NCBI RefSeq assembly: GCF_029229925.1
Contig: NZ_CP107254.1
Coordinates: 868,001 to 932,000, forward strand
DNA length: 64,000 bases
Direction of reading: 5' to 3'
From: Halorhabdus sp. BNX81
GTDB lineage: Archaea; Halobacteriota; Halobacteria; Halobacteriales; Haloarculaceae
Below, piece after piece: positions 7,840 through 16,709 of the stretch (its first letter is position 1; each line of letters begins with the position of its first letter). The notes below the pieces were generated by a model. That model saw only the letters and a list, made by a program, of their open reading frames with translations, made no database searches and was not told where the DNA came from. A program made the translations under genes and the position numbers.

Positions 7840-8452
7840 ACGATCAGTATCACGACAGACACAGGAAAAGCGGTGGTACACCGTGCTCGCGCCCGAGGAG
7901 TTCGGCCGCGAGGAACTCGGCACCACCCCTGCAGACGAACCGGAACAGGTGCTCGGCCGGACCATCGAGACGACCCTCGGTGACCTCCGGAACGACGCCG
8001 GCGAGAACAACACGAAGCTGACCTTCAAGATCCGCGATATCGGCAGCGACACGGCCTATACGGAGTTCATCCGACACGAACTCACGCGGGACTACCTGCG
8101 GAGTCTCGTGCGCCGTGGCTCCTCGAAGGTCGAGGCCTACGTCACCGTGCTGACGACGGACGACTACCGCGTCCAGATCCAGCCCGTCGCGCTGACGACC
8201 AAAAAGGCCGACGCGAGCCAGGAGCAGGCCATCCGCGAGCAGATGGTCGAGATGATCGAAGAGGCGGCCGAGGAACGGACCTTCGACGATCTGATCGACA
8301 GCGTCGTCGAGGGTCGGCTCTCGAGTGCGATCTACAACGAGGCGAAGACGATCTACCCGCTTCGCCGCGTCGAGATCCAGAAGACGACGCTCGAAGCCCA
8401 TCCCGAAGAAGTCGCCGAAGAGGAAGAGACGAGCGTCGACGTCGAGGAATAA
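7832..8452 (+). CDS. rps3ae: 30S ribosomal protein S3Ae (eS1)
   Basis: The 206-residue protein has typical archaeal S3Ae features: KRWYTVLAPEEFGREELGTT near the start, VLGRTIETTLGDL, NNTKLTFKIRDI, and RRGSSKVEAYVTVLTTDDYRV in the middle. The acidic C terminus is usual for halophiles. It is the last gene of the operon. Downstream is a short gap and then a convergent lipoprotein gene. Confidence 0.97.
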   Translation: MSERSVSRQTQEKRWYTVLAPEEFGREELGTTPADEPEQVLGRTIETTLGDLRNDAGENNTKLTFKIRDIGSDTAYTEFIRHELTRDYLRSLVRRGSSKVEAYVTVLTTDDYRVQIQPVALTTKKADASQEQAIREQMVEMIEEAAEERTFDDLIDSVVEGRLSSAIYNEAKTIYPLRRVEIQKTTLEAHPEEVAEEEETSVDVEE

Positions 8453-8491
8453 CGCCGTTTCTGCTTCGGTTTCGGTTGCAACGACCGGCGA

Positions 8492-8926
8492 TCAGTCATC
8501 TGTTTCCTCGACATCACCGACGAGGATGACGCCGGCCATGTTGCTCGACTCGTGGGGAATACAGACGTACGAATAGCGGCCGGGCTGTTCGAAGGTATGT
8601 GAGAACGTTTTGCCGGCGTAGATCGCGCCGCCACCGCTCTCGTACCACGCGTCGCGGGCCCCCTGTTCGGTCTCGTAACCGCCGGAAGCGAAGTATTCGG
8701 TTCCGTCGGGGAGCGTGTTTTCGTATGCCGTAACGGTGTGGGCGTGAGTACTCGTGTTCTTCCAGGTCACTGTCGTTCCAGGTTCGACCCGATACTCCGC
8801 GGGGAGGAAGGCGCTGCTGGACATCCCGATATCGTGGTCCGCATCGCCCGCGCCACGTCCGAGACAGCCGGCGAGGCCGGCCGCGAAGGCGCCCGTCGTC
8901 GCGAGGAACGTCCGCCGATCGACCAT
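8492..8926 (-). CDS. Halocyanin-like blue-copper lipoprotein
   Basis: The 144-residue protein starts with a Tat signal (RRTFLATTGAFA) ending in a lipobox GLAGC with Cys21, so the mature protein is lipid-anchored outside the cell. The cupredoxin fold has all type I copper ligands: His63 in THAHTV, Cys122, His125 in CIPHE, and Met130. It is presumably a mobile or tethered one-electron carrier like halocyanin. An insertion of about 30 residues between the first His and Cys is longer than in plastocyanin. It is convergent with S3Ae and transcribed alone. Confidence 0.9.
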   Translation of the reverse strand: MVDRRTFLATTGAFAAGLAGCLGRGAGDADHDIGMSSSAFLPAEYRVEPGTTVTWKNTSTHAHTVTAYENTLPDGTEYFASGGYETEQGARDAWYESGGGAIYAGKTFSHTFEQPGRYSYVCIPHESSNMAGVILVGDVEETDD

Positions 8927-9051
8927 GCCCGACCTTGGGCCGAAGGCGACAAAGGCTTCGCGGTCCCCGCCGCCCCTGCCGGGACAGCATCGCCAGCCAG
9001 TCTCTCGGCATGGATCGAACCGACTAAGTCGACCCTGGCCAACGCCAGGAT

Positions 9052-9759
9052 ATGCAACTGCGGCCCCGATTCCTCGGGCGACTCGGCGTCGCCGACGTCG
9101 TCACCGTCGCCAACATCGTCGTCGGGTTCGTCGCGATTATCGTCGCCCCGCTGGATCCGGCGCTCGCCGCCCGGTTGATCCTCCTCGCGGCGATCGCCGA
9201 CGGCCTCGACGGCCTGATCGCCCGTACCTACGGCTCGACGCCCGTCGGCGAGTTCTTCGACTCGCTCGCGGACACCGTCTCCTTCGGCGTCGCCCCGGCC
9301 GCCGTGGTCGTGAGTCTGGCCGGCGATGTCGTCCACCTCGAAACTATCGAAACCCTGGTCGGTTCCGTCGAGGCCGCACTGGTCGTCGGCGTTCCGGCGT
9401 TGTTCGTCGCTGCCGCGGTGATCCGGCTGGCGATGTACACCGCCTACGATATCGAAGAACGCGTCACGGAGGGCGTCCAGTCGACGCTCGCGGCGACAGT
9501 CCTTTCGGCAGCGGTCCTGGCCGTCGATATCCCGCTGGGCTGGCTGATTGGCGCGGTCGGCCTCCTCGCGTATCTGATGATCACGCGGATCCCCTATCCT
9601 GACCTTCGAACTCGGGATGCGTTGAGCATGGGTCTCGTCCAGGCCGGAGTAGTACTCGCCCCCGGCCTCGCTTCACGGGCGTTTCCGCGACTTCTCCTTA
9701 CGGTCGCGCTGGCGTATCTGTTGCTCGCGCCACGGTTCTATCCACGGGTCGAGAAGTGA
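9052..9759 (+). CDS. pssA: CDP-alcohol phosphatidyltransferase, archaetidylserine synthase
   Basis: The 235-residue integral membrane protein has the CDP-alcohol phosphotransferase signature D50-x2-D53-G54-x2-A57-R58-x7-G66-x3-D70-x3-D74, which binds the metal and the CDP moiety. About six hydrophobic helices follow. In haloarchaea this branch makes archaetidylserine from CDP-archaeol and serine. In Haloferax it supplies lipid for the ArtA archaeosortase C-terminal lipid anchoring pathway. The neighbours here do not add evidence. Confidence 0.85.
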   Translation: MQLRPRFLGRLGVADVVTVANIVVGFVAIIVAPLDPALAARLILLAAIADGLDGLIARTYGSTPVGEFFDSLADTVSFGVAPAAVVVSLAGDVVHLETIETLVGSVEAALVVGVPALFVAAAVIRLAMYTAYDIEERVTEGVQSTLAATVLSAAVLAVDIPLGWLIGAVGLLAYLMITRIPYPDLRTRDALSMGLVQAGVVLAPGLASRAFPRLLLTVALAYLLLAPRFYPRVEK

Positions 9760-9879
9760 CGGACGACTGGGGCTCAGTGCTGGACTTTCGACAGGATTGA
9801 CTCCCTTCAGATCCCGCGATTGCGGCCAACTATGGCGGGAAGGGAAACGCTCTTGGCCGCCACAGCCCCAGTCCGTTCC

Positions 9880-11151
9880 ATGACCAACGGTGACGACGAC
9901 GCCGAGCCGGACGAAACTGACGGGGCGTCCGGAGAGGGCGAGGAGCTCGGAGTCGAGGACTTCGAGGCGCGTCTCGACGAGGCCGAGGACACGCTCGATG
10001 CTGCCGAGACGGAAGCCGACCTCGATGCCGTCGAGGAGACGCTGTCGGCCATCGAGGACGACCTGGCGGACGCCGACCTCCCGGAACCGGACGAGGACGA
10101 GGACGATCCTCAGGAAGCGCTCGAAGATCGGCTGAGCGACCTTCGGGACGGCGTCGACGAACAGCGCGGTCCATACGTCGAAGACGTCGCCGAACAGATC
10201 GAGACCGCCGCGGGGACGGTCAGCGAGACGCGTTGGACTGACGACGGCGAGGAAGCAGTGATCGCTGCTGTCGAAGCCTTCGGCGAGGCGGTCGCCGAGC
10301 ACGTCGACGTGAACGGCGCGGGCGACGTCCAGGCCGCAAGCGAGGCACTCACCGCAGCAAGCGATGTCGTCGCCGATCTCGATCTTGATCCCGACGACGA
10401 CAGCGAGTCGATCGCGTCGCTGCTCGACGCGGCCGAGACCCTCGCCGACGACATCGAGGCCGCCGAAGCCTTCGACGACCTCTCCGTCCGGGCAAAACTC
10501 CGCTATGAGGGGTTTTACGAGGTTATCGAGGGCGAGCACCGCAAGGACTTCCCGCCGGAGCTCAACGCCGTGCTTTCCTGGGAACACCGCTACAAGCAGA
10601 GCCGCGATCCCGACGACGTCGAGCAGATACTCCTGGCACTCGATCTCATGGACTCGGAGTTCATGGAGGAGAACATCCTCGACGCGTTCGAGCGAGTCGG
10701 CCCGCCCGAGGCGTTCGATCCGGTCCACCAGCGTGCCCAGCGCCGGGACAAGCAGGCGATCCGCGTCCTTGGGAAGATCGGCGACGATCGCGCGGTCGAG
10801 ACGCTCGTGGACTTCCTCGACGGCGACCCCGCGCTCCAGCGGGTGACGTTGCGCGCCCTGGGCGAGATCGGCAGTACGGAGGCCACACAGGCGGTGGCGA
10901 ACTGTCTGGCCGACGACAACGACAGCGTCCGGAGTTCGGCTGCTCGCTCGCTTGGACTCATCGGTGACACCCGCGCGGTCGACCCTCTGGCGGACGTTCT
11001 CGCCGAGGACGACGCCGACGACGCCCGGGCCAGCGCGGCGTGGGCGCTCAACCAGATCGGGACCGAACGCGCCAAAGAGATCGCCGCCGAGTACGCCGAC
11101 GACCGCGCCTACGTCGTTCAGGTCGAGGCCGAGAAGGCCGCCGGCGTCTGA
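9880..11151 (+). CDS. HEAT-repeat protein with acidic N terminus
   Basis: The 423-residue protein has an extremely acidic, partly coiled N-terminal third (DEAEDTLDAAETEADLDAVEE and similar). A middle helical domain contains LRYEGFYEVIEGEHRKDFP. At least four PBS-lyase/HEAT-type repeats follow from about residue 295 (KQAIRVLGKIGDDRAVETLVDFL, LQRVTLRALGEIGSTEATQAV, VRSSAARSLGLIGDTRAVDPL, ARASAAWALNQIGTE). No catalytic motif is seen; a protein-binding scaffold is likely. I used the ATG at 9880, where the acidic haloarchaeal composition begins; the frame is open upstream to 9820. Confidence 0.8.
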   Translation: MTNGDDDAEPDETDGASGEGEELGVEDFEARLDEAEDTLDAAETEADLDAVEETLSAIEDDLADADLPEPDEDEDDPQEALEDRLSDLRDGVDEQRGPYVEDVAEQIETAAGTVSETRWTDDGEEAVIAAVEAFGEAVAEHVDVNGAGDVQAASEALTAASDVVADLDLDPDDDSESIASLLDAAETLADDIEAAEAFDDLSVRAKLRYEGFYEVIEGEHRKDFPPELNAVLSWEHRYKQSRDPDDVEQILLALDLMDSEFMEENILDAFERVGPPEAFDPVHQRAQRRDKQAIRVLGKIGDDRAVETLVDFLDGDPALQRVTLRALGEIGSTEATQAVANCLADDNDSVRSSAARSLGLIGDTRAVDPLADVLAEDDADDARASAAWALNQIGTERAKEIAAEYADDRAYVVQVEAEKAAGV

Positions 11152-11190
11152 GCGGCCGCGGCCGGAGACAACGTCCACCGCGCCCCGCGA

Positions 11191-11198
11191 TTTTATAT
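11191..11198 (+). promoter_or_regulatory. TATA box of a leaderless transcript
   Basis: TTTATATA is centred about 28 bases before the GTG at 11223, the expected distance from TATA to transcription start in archaea. Transcription would therefore start at or just before the start codon. This fixes the PLD gene start on GTG rather than on upstream in-frame codons inside the HEAT gene. Confidence 0.7.
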
Positions 11199-11222
11199 AC
11201 CAGAACCAACCCAGCACGTGCT

Positions 11223-12914
11223 GTGCGTCGTGCGTTCGCCTGTCTGGTGGTCGGGCTGGTAGTGGGGGTGTTCGGGGCCGGTATCGCGGTTGCGGGGCCC
11301 GGCCCGAACGCGACCGAGCAGACGCCCGCCAACGCCTCCATCGACGCCATCTATCCGAACCCGGTCGCCGACGGCGACGCCGGTGAGTACGTCGTCCTCT
11401 CAGTGTCCAGCGAGACGAACGTGACTGGCTGGTCCCTGGCTGACGATCACTCGACGGCACGGCTCCCGAACGCGACCGTCTCCGGCCGCTTCGCGCTCTC
11501 GACCGATCCGGCGCGGGCGCGCAACCACACGGATGCACCCGTCTACGCACTCGATGGCCACGTTCCACTGGCCAACAGCGGCGAGACACTGACGCTCCGG
11601 GACGGTGATCGAGTGCTCGACAGCGTCAGCTACGAGGACGCCCCCGAGGGGGAACTAGGCCGCGTCGCGAACGGGGCGATCGCCTGGGAACCGATCGGGA
11701 AGACGGACTTCGCCGTGCGGCGGGGCGACGGCGGACAGGTCCGGACGTTCGTCCTTCCGGACGCGGGCGGTCTGCCGGCCGACGTGCTCGCGGGAGCCGA
11801 CGACCGGATTCTGCTGGCGGCCTATACGTTCACGTCGCGGGACGCCACCGAGACCCTCATCGCCGCGAGTGAGCGCGGTGTCGACGTTCAGGTACTCGTC
11901 GAGGGTGGGCCAGTGGGTGGCATGAGTCGACGGCAAGCGCGACTCCTCGATCGACTCGCTGAGGATGGCGTGCAGGTGAACGCCGTCGGCGGGGACGCCG
12001 CCCGCGTCGATCATCACCACGCGAAGTACGCCGTCGTCGACGACCGGGCGATGGTGCTGACCGAGAACTGGAAACCCGCCGGGACTGGTGGTCGGTCGAG
12101 TCGTGGCTGGGGTGTCGTCCTTTCGGACCCAGCGATCGTCGAGTCGCTCGTCGACACCTTCCGGGCGGACGCCGGGTGGCGCGATGCGATTCCGTGGCAG
12201 GAGTTCCGCGAGGGCCGGGAGTTCAGCGATCCGAGCCCCTCCAACGGGAGTTTCGCCCGCCGGTACGCCCCACGGCGACACGACGCGAGGGGTGCGTCCC
12301 TGCTCGTGGCTCCCGACAACGCCGAGGGGGCTGTCATCGAGCGCCTCGACGCCGCCGAGCGGTCGATCGATGTCGTCCAGGCCGGCGTCGGCGGGGTCAA
12401 CCAGTCGTTCGTCCGGGCGCTGAAACGCGCCGCCGACAGGGGTGTCGAGGTGCGACTGTTGCTCTCGCGAGCGTGGTACGCCGTCGAGGAGAATCAAGCA
12501 GTCGCCGACCGACTCGAACGATGGGCAACTGAGGCGGGGGCGTCACTGTCAGTTCGACTGGCCCGGCCTCGCGACCGATTCGGCAAGATCCACGCCAAGG
12601 GCGTTGTCGTCGACGGCGAGACGGTGCTGGTGGGCAGCCTCAACTGGAACGACCACTCGGCGCGGGAGAACCGCGAGGTCGTCGTCGCGCTGGCGGGGCA
12701 GGGACCCGCCGGATACTTCGGTCGTGTCTTCGCCGACGACTGGCAGGCGGCCGTCTGGCGGCTGTCCGTTGGCCTCTCCGTGGTCGTGGCCGTGGCAGCC
12801 CTCGGGGCGGTTCTCATCGGTCGACGTATCGAATTCGCCGACGCCACCGGAACCACCGGCGAGGACAGGCTTCTGGCGGAGGATTTCGGCGAACTACCCG
12901 ATCGAGAGTTCTGA
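11223..12914 (+). CDS. Exported protein with lamin-tail and two phospholipase D (HKD) domains
   Basis: The 563-residue protein has a Sec-type signal peptide (cut near Ala24), then a beta-rich lamin-tail-like domain (about 35-150: NASIDAIYPNPV, EYVVLSV, TGWSLADD). Two PLD-family half sites follow: H266-x-K268-x4-D273 and H457-x-K459-x4-D464, the second followed by SLNWNDHSARENRE. A membrane helix lies near 511-533 and a short acidic tail ends the protein. The two HKD motifs form one active site for phosphodiester hydrolysis or transfer. Anchored outside, it could act on lipid, DNA or teichoic-acid-like polymers. Lamin-tail domains often accompany extracellular nucleases, so extracellular DNA is a reasonable but untested substrate. 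Confidence 0.85.
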   Translation: MRRAFACLVVGLVVGVFGAGIAVAGPGPNATEQTPANASIDAIYPNPVADGDAGEYVVLSVSSETNVTGWSLADDHSTARLPNATVSGRFALSTDPARARNHTDAPVYALDGHVPLANSGETLTLRDGDRVLDSVSYEDAPEGELGRVANGAIAWEPIGKTDFAVRRGDGGQVRTFVLPDAGGLPADVLAGADDRILLAAYTFTSRDATETLIAASERGVDVQVLVEGGPVGGMSRRQARLLDRLAEDGVQVNAVGGDAARVDHHHAKYAVVDDRAMVLTENWKPAGTGGRSSRGWGVVLSDPAIVESLVDTFRADAGWRDAIPWQEFREGREFSDPSPSNGSFARRYAPRRHDARGASLLVAPDNAEGAVIERLDAAERSIDVVQAGVGGVNQSFVRALKRAADRGVEVRLLLSRAWYAVEENQAVADRLERWATEAGASLSVRLARPRDRFGKIHAKGVVVDGETVLVGSLNWNDHSARENREVVVALAGQGPAGYFGRVFADDWQAAVWRLSVGLSVVVAVAALGAVLIGRRIEFADATGTTGEDRLLAEDFGELPDREF

Positions 12915-12956
12915 AGATGTCGAGAATCAGCACCCAGAAGTTCGCTTTCGCGCGCG

Positions 12957-14882
12957 TCAGACGTCGTCGGGAAGCGCGGCCGAACTGTGGAGTTCCTCGT
13001 CGATCTCGGCGTCGGCCATCTTCTCGACGAGGGCGTCGACGACGTCCTCGCGCCGGCCCTCGACGAACTTGATCGACCCGACGACCAGGTGGCCGCCGCC
13101 GCTGACACCGCCACCTGGGATCTCCTCGCGGAGTTCGGTCACCATCGTGGGGATGTCCAGCCGGACGCCGTCGCTCCGGAGGACGGCGAAGTCGGGACCG
13201 TACCCGATCGTGATGACGGGGTCGCCGGTCTCCTCGACCTTCCGGTCGTGGATGGTCCCCGTCGTCTTGCCGGGGGCGGGGTAGGTGAACCGCCGGGCGG
13301 CGTTCTCGACGTCGAGGCGGTAGAGATGTGCGCCGTTGTCGAGTTCCTCGTGCTCGACGTGGTCTATCGCCGCGTCGAGTTGCTCCTCCACGTCGCGTTC
13401 GGCCCGCGTCGCGAGGAACTCAACGATCTCCTCGTGGCGATCGCGATCGTCACACGCGACGTTGAGGACGTCGGTGATCAGCGGGCCGCCGTCGTCGTAG
13501 CGAAGCCAGTGAGTGGCGTAATCGAGCGCCTCGCCGATGTCACGGAGGTCCGCCTGCTCGTAGCCGGCCCCCTCGGCCAGTGCGAGGTAGTCGGCCATCG
13601 CCTCGGCCTCCGAGCGGTCGGCCAGGCCGGCGACCGCCGGGACGTGCGTGAGGTCGTCGGTCAGGTCGGGGTCGATCATGCGGGCGAGTTCGACACAGAG
13701 CATGCCCGTCGTGATCCGGTAGTCCTCGTCGTGAAGGTAGGGATTGACGTGGTCGTCGACGAGGCCCTCGACCGCCTCGGGATCGGGGTGGTGGTGATCG
13801 ATCACGACGATCGGGACGTCGTAGTGGGCCAGGTTCTGATAGGCCGGGACGTCCTCCTCGGTCGAGCCGTTGTCCAGCATCATCAGCAGCGGGAGCTTCT
13901 GGCCGTGGCGCTCGCGACTCTCCAGGGCGTGATTGAGGTCGCGGGTGACGTCCTCCATCTCGTAGTACGGCGCACGGCTCGGGAGGCGCTTGAGCAGGTG
14001 CCGTGAGGCGTCGGCGTCGGCATGGACCTCCTCGATGAAGTTCTCGAGGGCGACCGCGAGCGGGACGCTCGCAGCGATCCCGTCGCCGTCGGCGTGATGG
14101 CGCATCCGAACGGGGCGTCCTTCGAGCACGGCGCGACGGAGTCGGCGGGCGACAGCTTCGAGGTCATCGAGCAGTGGATCGAGTGCGTCCCACTCGACGA
14201 GCGGTTCGACATCGTGAGGGGCGGCGGCCTCCCGGGTTGACTCTTCGAGTCGAGCCTTGAGATCAACCGCGGCTTCCTCCGTGACTCGCTCCAGGGATTC
14301 GACTTCGATCTGGATGCCGCCGTCGCGTTCCTCGACGCGCCCGCGGATCTGGACCAAATCGTCGATGTCGACATCGGGGTATGCCCTGACGCCCGCGTCC
14401 TCGAAGGCGGCACACGGGACGACCGACTCGCCGTCCCGAATATGGAAGATCGTGGGGCCTCCGGTCTGTTTGATCTGGACGACTTCACCTTCCAGCCGAA
14501 CTGATTCGCCGACGTTGTCAGTGAGGTCGGGACTCTCGACGTCCGTATCGGCTTCGACGGCAACGGTGCGGTAATCGCCCGGCCGACGTTCGGCGAACGC
14601 GAGATCGCCGTTTTCACGGACGTCTTCGAGGGCAACGATGAGTTTGTCGCCGCGGTTGTAGCCGCCATGGAGGTTCGACTCGTGAACCAGCCCCGAGACT
14701 TCCTCGGAGAGATCGACGAAGACGCCGTACTCGACGACGCCGTTGACCGTCGCGTGGTACTGCTCGCCCGCTTCGACGTCCTCAAACGTACAACGAGGAT
14801 CGAGATCGTAGACGACCGGACGGTCGCCGTCCGAAGAATCCGGATCGGCGCTTCCGGCGTTGGAATCTGACGAAATCGGCAT
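12957..14882 (-). CDS. DHH-family phosphoesterase with S1 and OB domains (RecJ-like)
   Basis: The 641-residue protein has an S1 domain (about 36-100: YHATVNGVVEYGVFVDLSEE), an OB-fold (about 125-200), and a DHH domain with intact motifs RHHADGDG at 261-268, LDNGS near 336-340 and DHHHPD at 362-367. The C terminus is DHHA1-like with SGGGHLVVGSIKF. It is therefore predicted to be an active Mn-dependent single-strand exonuclease or oligonucleotide phosphoesterase of the archaeal RecJ/GAN group, with nucleic-acid-binding domains in front. It contrasts with the degenerate RecJ-like protein in the S15 operon. It is a single gene, convergent with the PLD gene. Confidence 0.9.
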   Translation of the reverse strand: MPISSDSNAGSADPDSSDGDRPVVYDLDPRCTFEDVEAGEQYHATVNGVVEYGVFVDLSEEVSGLVHESNLHGGYNRGDKLIVALEDVRENGDLAFAERRPGDYRTVAVEADTDVESPDLTDNVGESVRLEGEVVQIKQTGGPTIFHIRDGESVVPCAAFEDAGVRAYPDVDIDDLVQIRGRVEERDGGIQIEVESLERVTEEAAVDLKARLEESTREAAAPHDVEPLVEWDALDPLLDDLEAVARRLRRAVLEGRPVRMRHHADGDGIAASVPLAVALENFIEEVHADADASRHLLKRLPSRAPYYEMEDVTRDLNHALESRERHGQKLPLLMMLDNGSTEEDVPAYQNLAHYDVPIVVIDHHHPDPEAVEGLVDDHVNPYLHDEDYRITTGMLCVELARMIDPDLTDDLTHVPAVAGLADRSEAEAMADYLALAEGAGYEQADLRDIGEALDYATHWLRYDDGGPLITDVLNVACDDRDRHEEIVEFLATRAERDVEEQLDAAIDHVEHEELDNGAHLYRLDVENAARRFTYPAPGKTTGTIHDRKVEETGDPVITIGYGPDFAVLRSDGVRLDIPTMVTELREEIPGGGVSGGGHLVVGSIKFVEGRREDVVDALVEKMADAEIDEELHSSAALPDDV

Positions 14883-15068
14883 TGTGTATGTGCGTTCGGC
14901 GTCGTCGCCGTTTTAAGCTTTGGAAACGACCGTCAGGGCTTCTATGCTGGAGGTCGGTCGCTCACATCCGGGTTGGGACACGCCCACAGCAACGGCGGGA
15001 GACAGTGCCGATCGTTCGAGGTTGATCGCATCGGAACCCTTAGAAGGAACCCGGCCGGAACGGGAACC

Positions 15069-15578
15069 ATGCGGCTGTTTCGCTCCGCGGGTGTCGTCGG
15101 CATCGCCGAGGCCGCCCTGTCGTTCGCGCTTGCAGCCAGTCGCGACAGCCACCCCCACGAGTACATGGGGATGCTCCGGGGCGAGGATGCGCGTTCGCTC
15201 GGCCTCGACCGGGACGGGACAGTCATCACGGACGTCCTCGTCATTCCGGGGACTGAATCGAATTCGGTGAGTGCGACCGTCAAGACGAGTATGATTCCCA
15301 ATGATGTCCAGAGCGTGGGCTCGGTTCACTCTCATCCCAACGGCGTCCTCAGACCGAGCGACGCCGACCTGGCTTCCTTTCAGCGTGGGGACGTCCACCT
15401 CATCGTCGGCGCCCCCTACGAGCGCGGCGACTGGCAGGCCTTCGACAGCGACGGGGAACCGATCGAGTTGCCGGTTTTCGACGTCGAACCACCCGAGGAG
15501 TCCTTTTTCGACTTCACGCAGGAAGATATCGACCGGGAACTCCGCGAGGAGAGCGACAACTGGGAGGGACGGCGCTGA
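15069..15578 (+). CDS. JAMM/MPN-type metallo-isopeptidase
   Basis: The 169-residue protein has the JAMM zinc site HSHP with His87 and His89, Ser97 and Asp100, and an upstream Glu31 in the PHEYMGML segment that would supply the catalytic acid. Haloarchaeal relatives (HvJAMM1) remove ubiquitin-like SAMP proteins from conjugates, and single-domain size fits. The ATG at 15069 is chosen because the residues before it lack family similarity. The stop is immediately followed by the FAD synthase ATG, so both are cotranscribed; a functional link is unknown. Confidence 0.88.
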   Translation: MRLFRSAGVVGIAEAALSFALAASRDSHPHEYMGMLRGEDARSLGLDRDGTVITDVLVIPGTESNSVSATVKTSMIPNDVQSVGSVHSHPNGVLRPSDADLASFQRGDVHLIVGAPYERGDWQAFDSDGEPIELPVFDVEPPEESFFDFTQEDIDRELREESDNWEGRR

Positions 15579-16007
15579 ATGACCACCGTCGTCGCCCAGG
15601 GCACCTTTGACTTGCTCCATCCGGGCCACCTCCACTATCTCCGCGAGGCTGCCGGGATGGGTGATCAGCTTCACGTCATCCTCGCCCGGCGGGAGAACGT
15701 CACCCACAAGGACCCGCCGATCCTGCCGAACGAACAGCGCCGCGAGATGGTCGCCGCGCTCGAGCCGGTCGACGAGGCGATTGTCGGCCACGCCGATGAT
15801 ATCTTCGTCCCCGTCGAGCGGATCGACCCCGACATTCTGGTGCTCGGCTACGACCAGCATCACGACCGGGGGGACATCGCCGACGTGCTCGCCGAGCGCG
15901 GGATCGACTGCGTGGTCAAGCGGGCCAGCGAGTACGAACCCGATTACGAAGGGGCCGTCCTCTCGACGGGGCGGATCATCGAGCGGATTCTCGAAACGCG
16001 GGACTGA
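15579..16007 (+). CDS. ribL: FAD synthase (archaeal RibL type)
   Basis: The 142-residue nucleotidyltransferase has [14 protein letters not shown] at 8-21 with the HxGH-type HPGH (His14, His17) that binds nucleotide phosphate, and a C-terminal STGRIIERI corresponding to the second phosphate-binding motif. Archaeal RibL adds a nucleotide to FMN to give FAD. Length is standard. It directly follows the JAMM gene without spacing. Confidence 0.9.
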   Translation: MTTVVAQGTFDLLHPGHLHYLREAAGMGDQLHVILARRENVTHKDPPILPNEQRREMVAALEPVDEAIVGHADDIFVPVERIDPDILVLGYDQHHDRGDIADVLAERGIDCVVKRASEYEPDYEGAVLSTGRIIERILETRD

Positions 16008-16091
16008 CGTCTCCGGCCGGCCCTCTGTCGACGTGGCACTCTCCGTCCGGAGGGAAACGTTTAGGTAGTCCACACTTGTAGACGGAATAAT

Positions 16092-16544
16092 ATGTCAGTG
16101 GATACAAAGCGCCAAAACGGGCAACTCGACGTCGGGACGGGACTGATCGGCGTCGGCACGCTGGTGGCGATCGTTGGCGCGTTCCTCCCGTGGCTCACGG
16201 CCGGTGGCTGGCTTGGCGAGAGCACCGCCAGTGGTCTCACTATGATTTCGGACGCGGCGCTGCCGATCTACAGCCCGATCCTGACCGTCGGGCTCGCCGT
16301 TCTCGCCGTCGTGTTGAGCGTCGGTGTACCGGACAACGACCTCGCCCGGATGGGTGAGATCGCCGCCGGCGTCGTGATGGCCCTCGTCGCCGTGATCTTC
16401 GTCGTCTCGCCGGAGACGGTCTTCGGCGGTGGGATAGAGGGTGCCTTCCGCGATGCCGTCTCGGACCCCGGCATCGGGATTATCGCGACGCTGGCTGCGG
16501 GCATCGCGATTGCCGTCGGCGGGGCCGTAAACATGTCCGGGTGA
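16092..16544 (+). CDS. Four-helix membrane protein of unknown function
   Basis: The 150-residue protein has four predicted membrane helices (about 17-35, 57-77, 86-105, 127-147), a short charged N terminus and no catalytic motif. It resembles small haloarchaeal membrane proteins without assigned role. Its stop lies 14 bases from the aminotransferase 3' fragment on the opposite strand, where the end of the intact aminotransferase would presumably have lain before the downstream block was added. Confidence 0.75.
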   Translation: MSVDTKRQNGQLDVGTGLIGVGTLVAIVGAFLPWLTAGGWLGESTASGLTMISDAALPIYSPILTVGLAVLAVVLSVGVPDNDLARMGEIAAGVVMALVAVIFVVSPETVFGGGIEGAFRDAVSDPGIGIIATLAAGIAIAVGGAVNMSG

Positions 16545-16557
16545 GCGAACGATCGTG

Positions 16558-16677
16558 CTATAGCAAGTCTGCCTCGGCCAGTCGCTCGACAGCCTCTCTG
16601 AGTCGCTCCCGACTCGCCGCATACGAGAGCCGAACGTACCCCGGCGTCCCGAACGGGCTCCCCAGAACAGTCGCGAC
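16558..16677 (-). pseudogene. 3'-end fragment of aspartate aminotransferase
   Basis: The last 40 codons including the stop match the end of the intact aminotransferase (18756-18875) in the same orientation, about 87% identical at the base level. By my count about 12 codons differ silently and only two change the residue (Ala for Gly, Leu for Pro). The frame ends VERLAEADLL and stop exactly like the intact gene. Upstream of the fragment the similarity ends and no start exists. It marks the left border of a 2.2 kb block with two lipoprotein genes. Confidence 0.9.
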
Positions 16678-16709
16678 TCTGAGATGTGTTCTGTCTGCGG
16701 TCGAGACTA

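Noticed and set aside
9673..11589. 638-codon minus-strand frame
   Set aside because: Antisense to the HEAT and PLD genes, with Arg/Ser-rich and repetitive Val/Asp composition; no motif.
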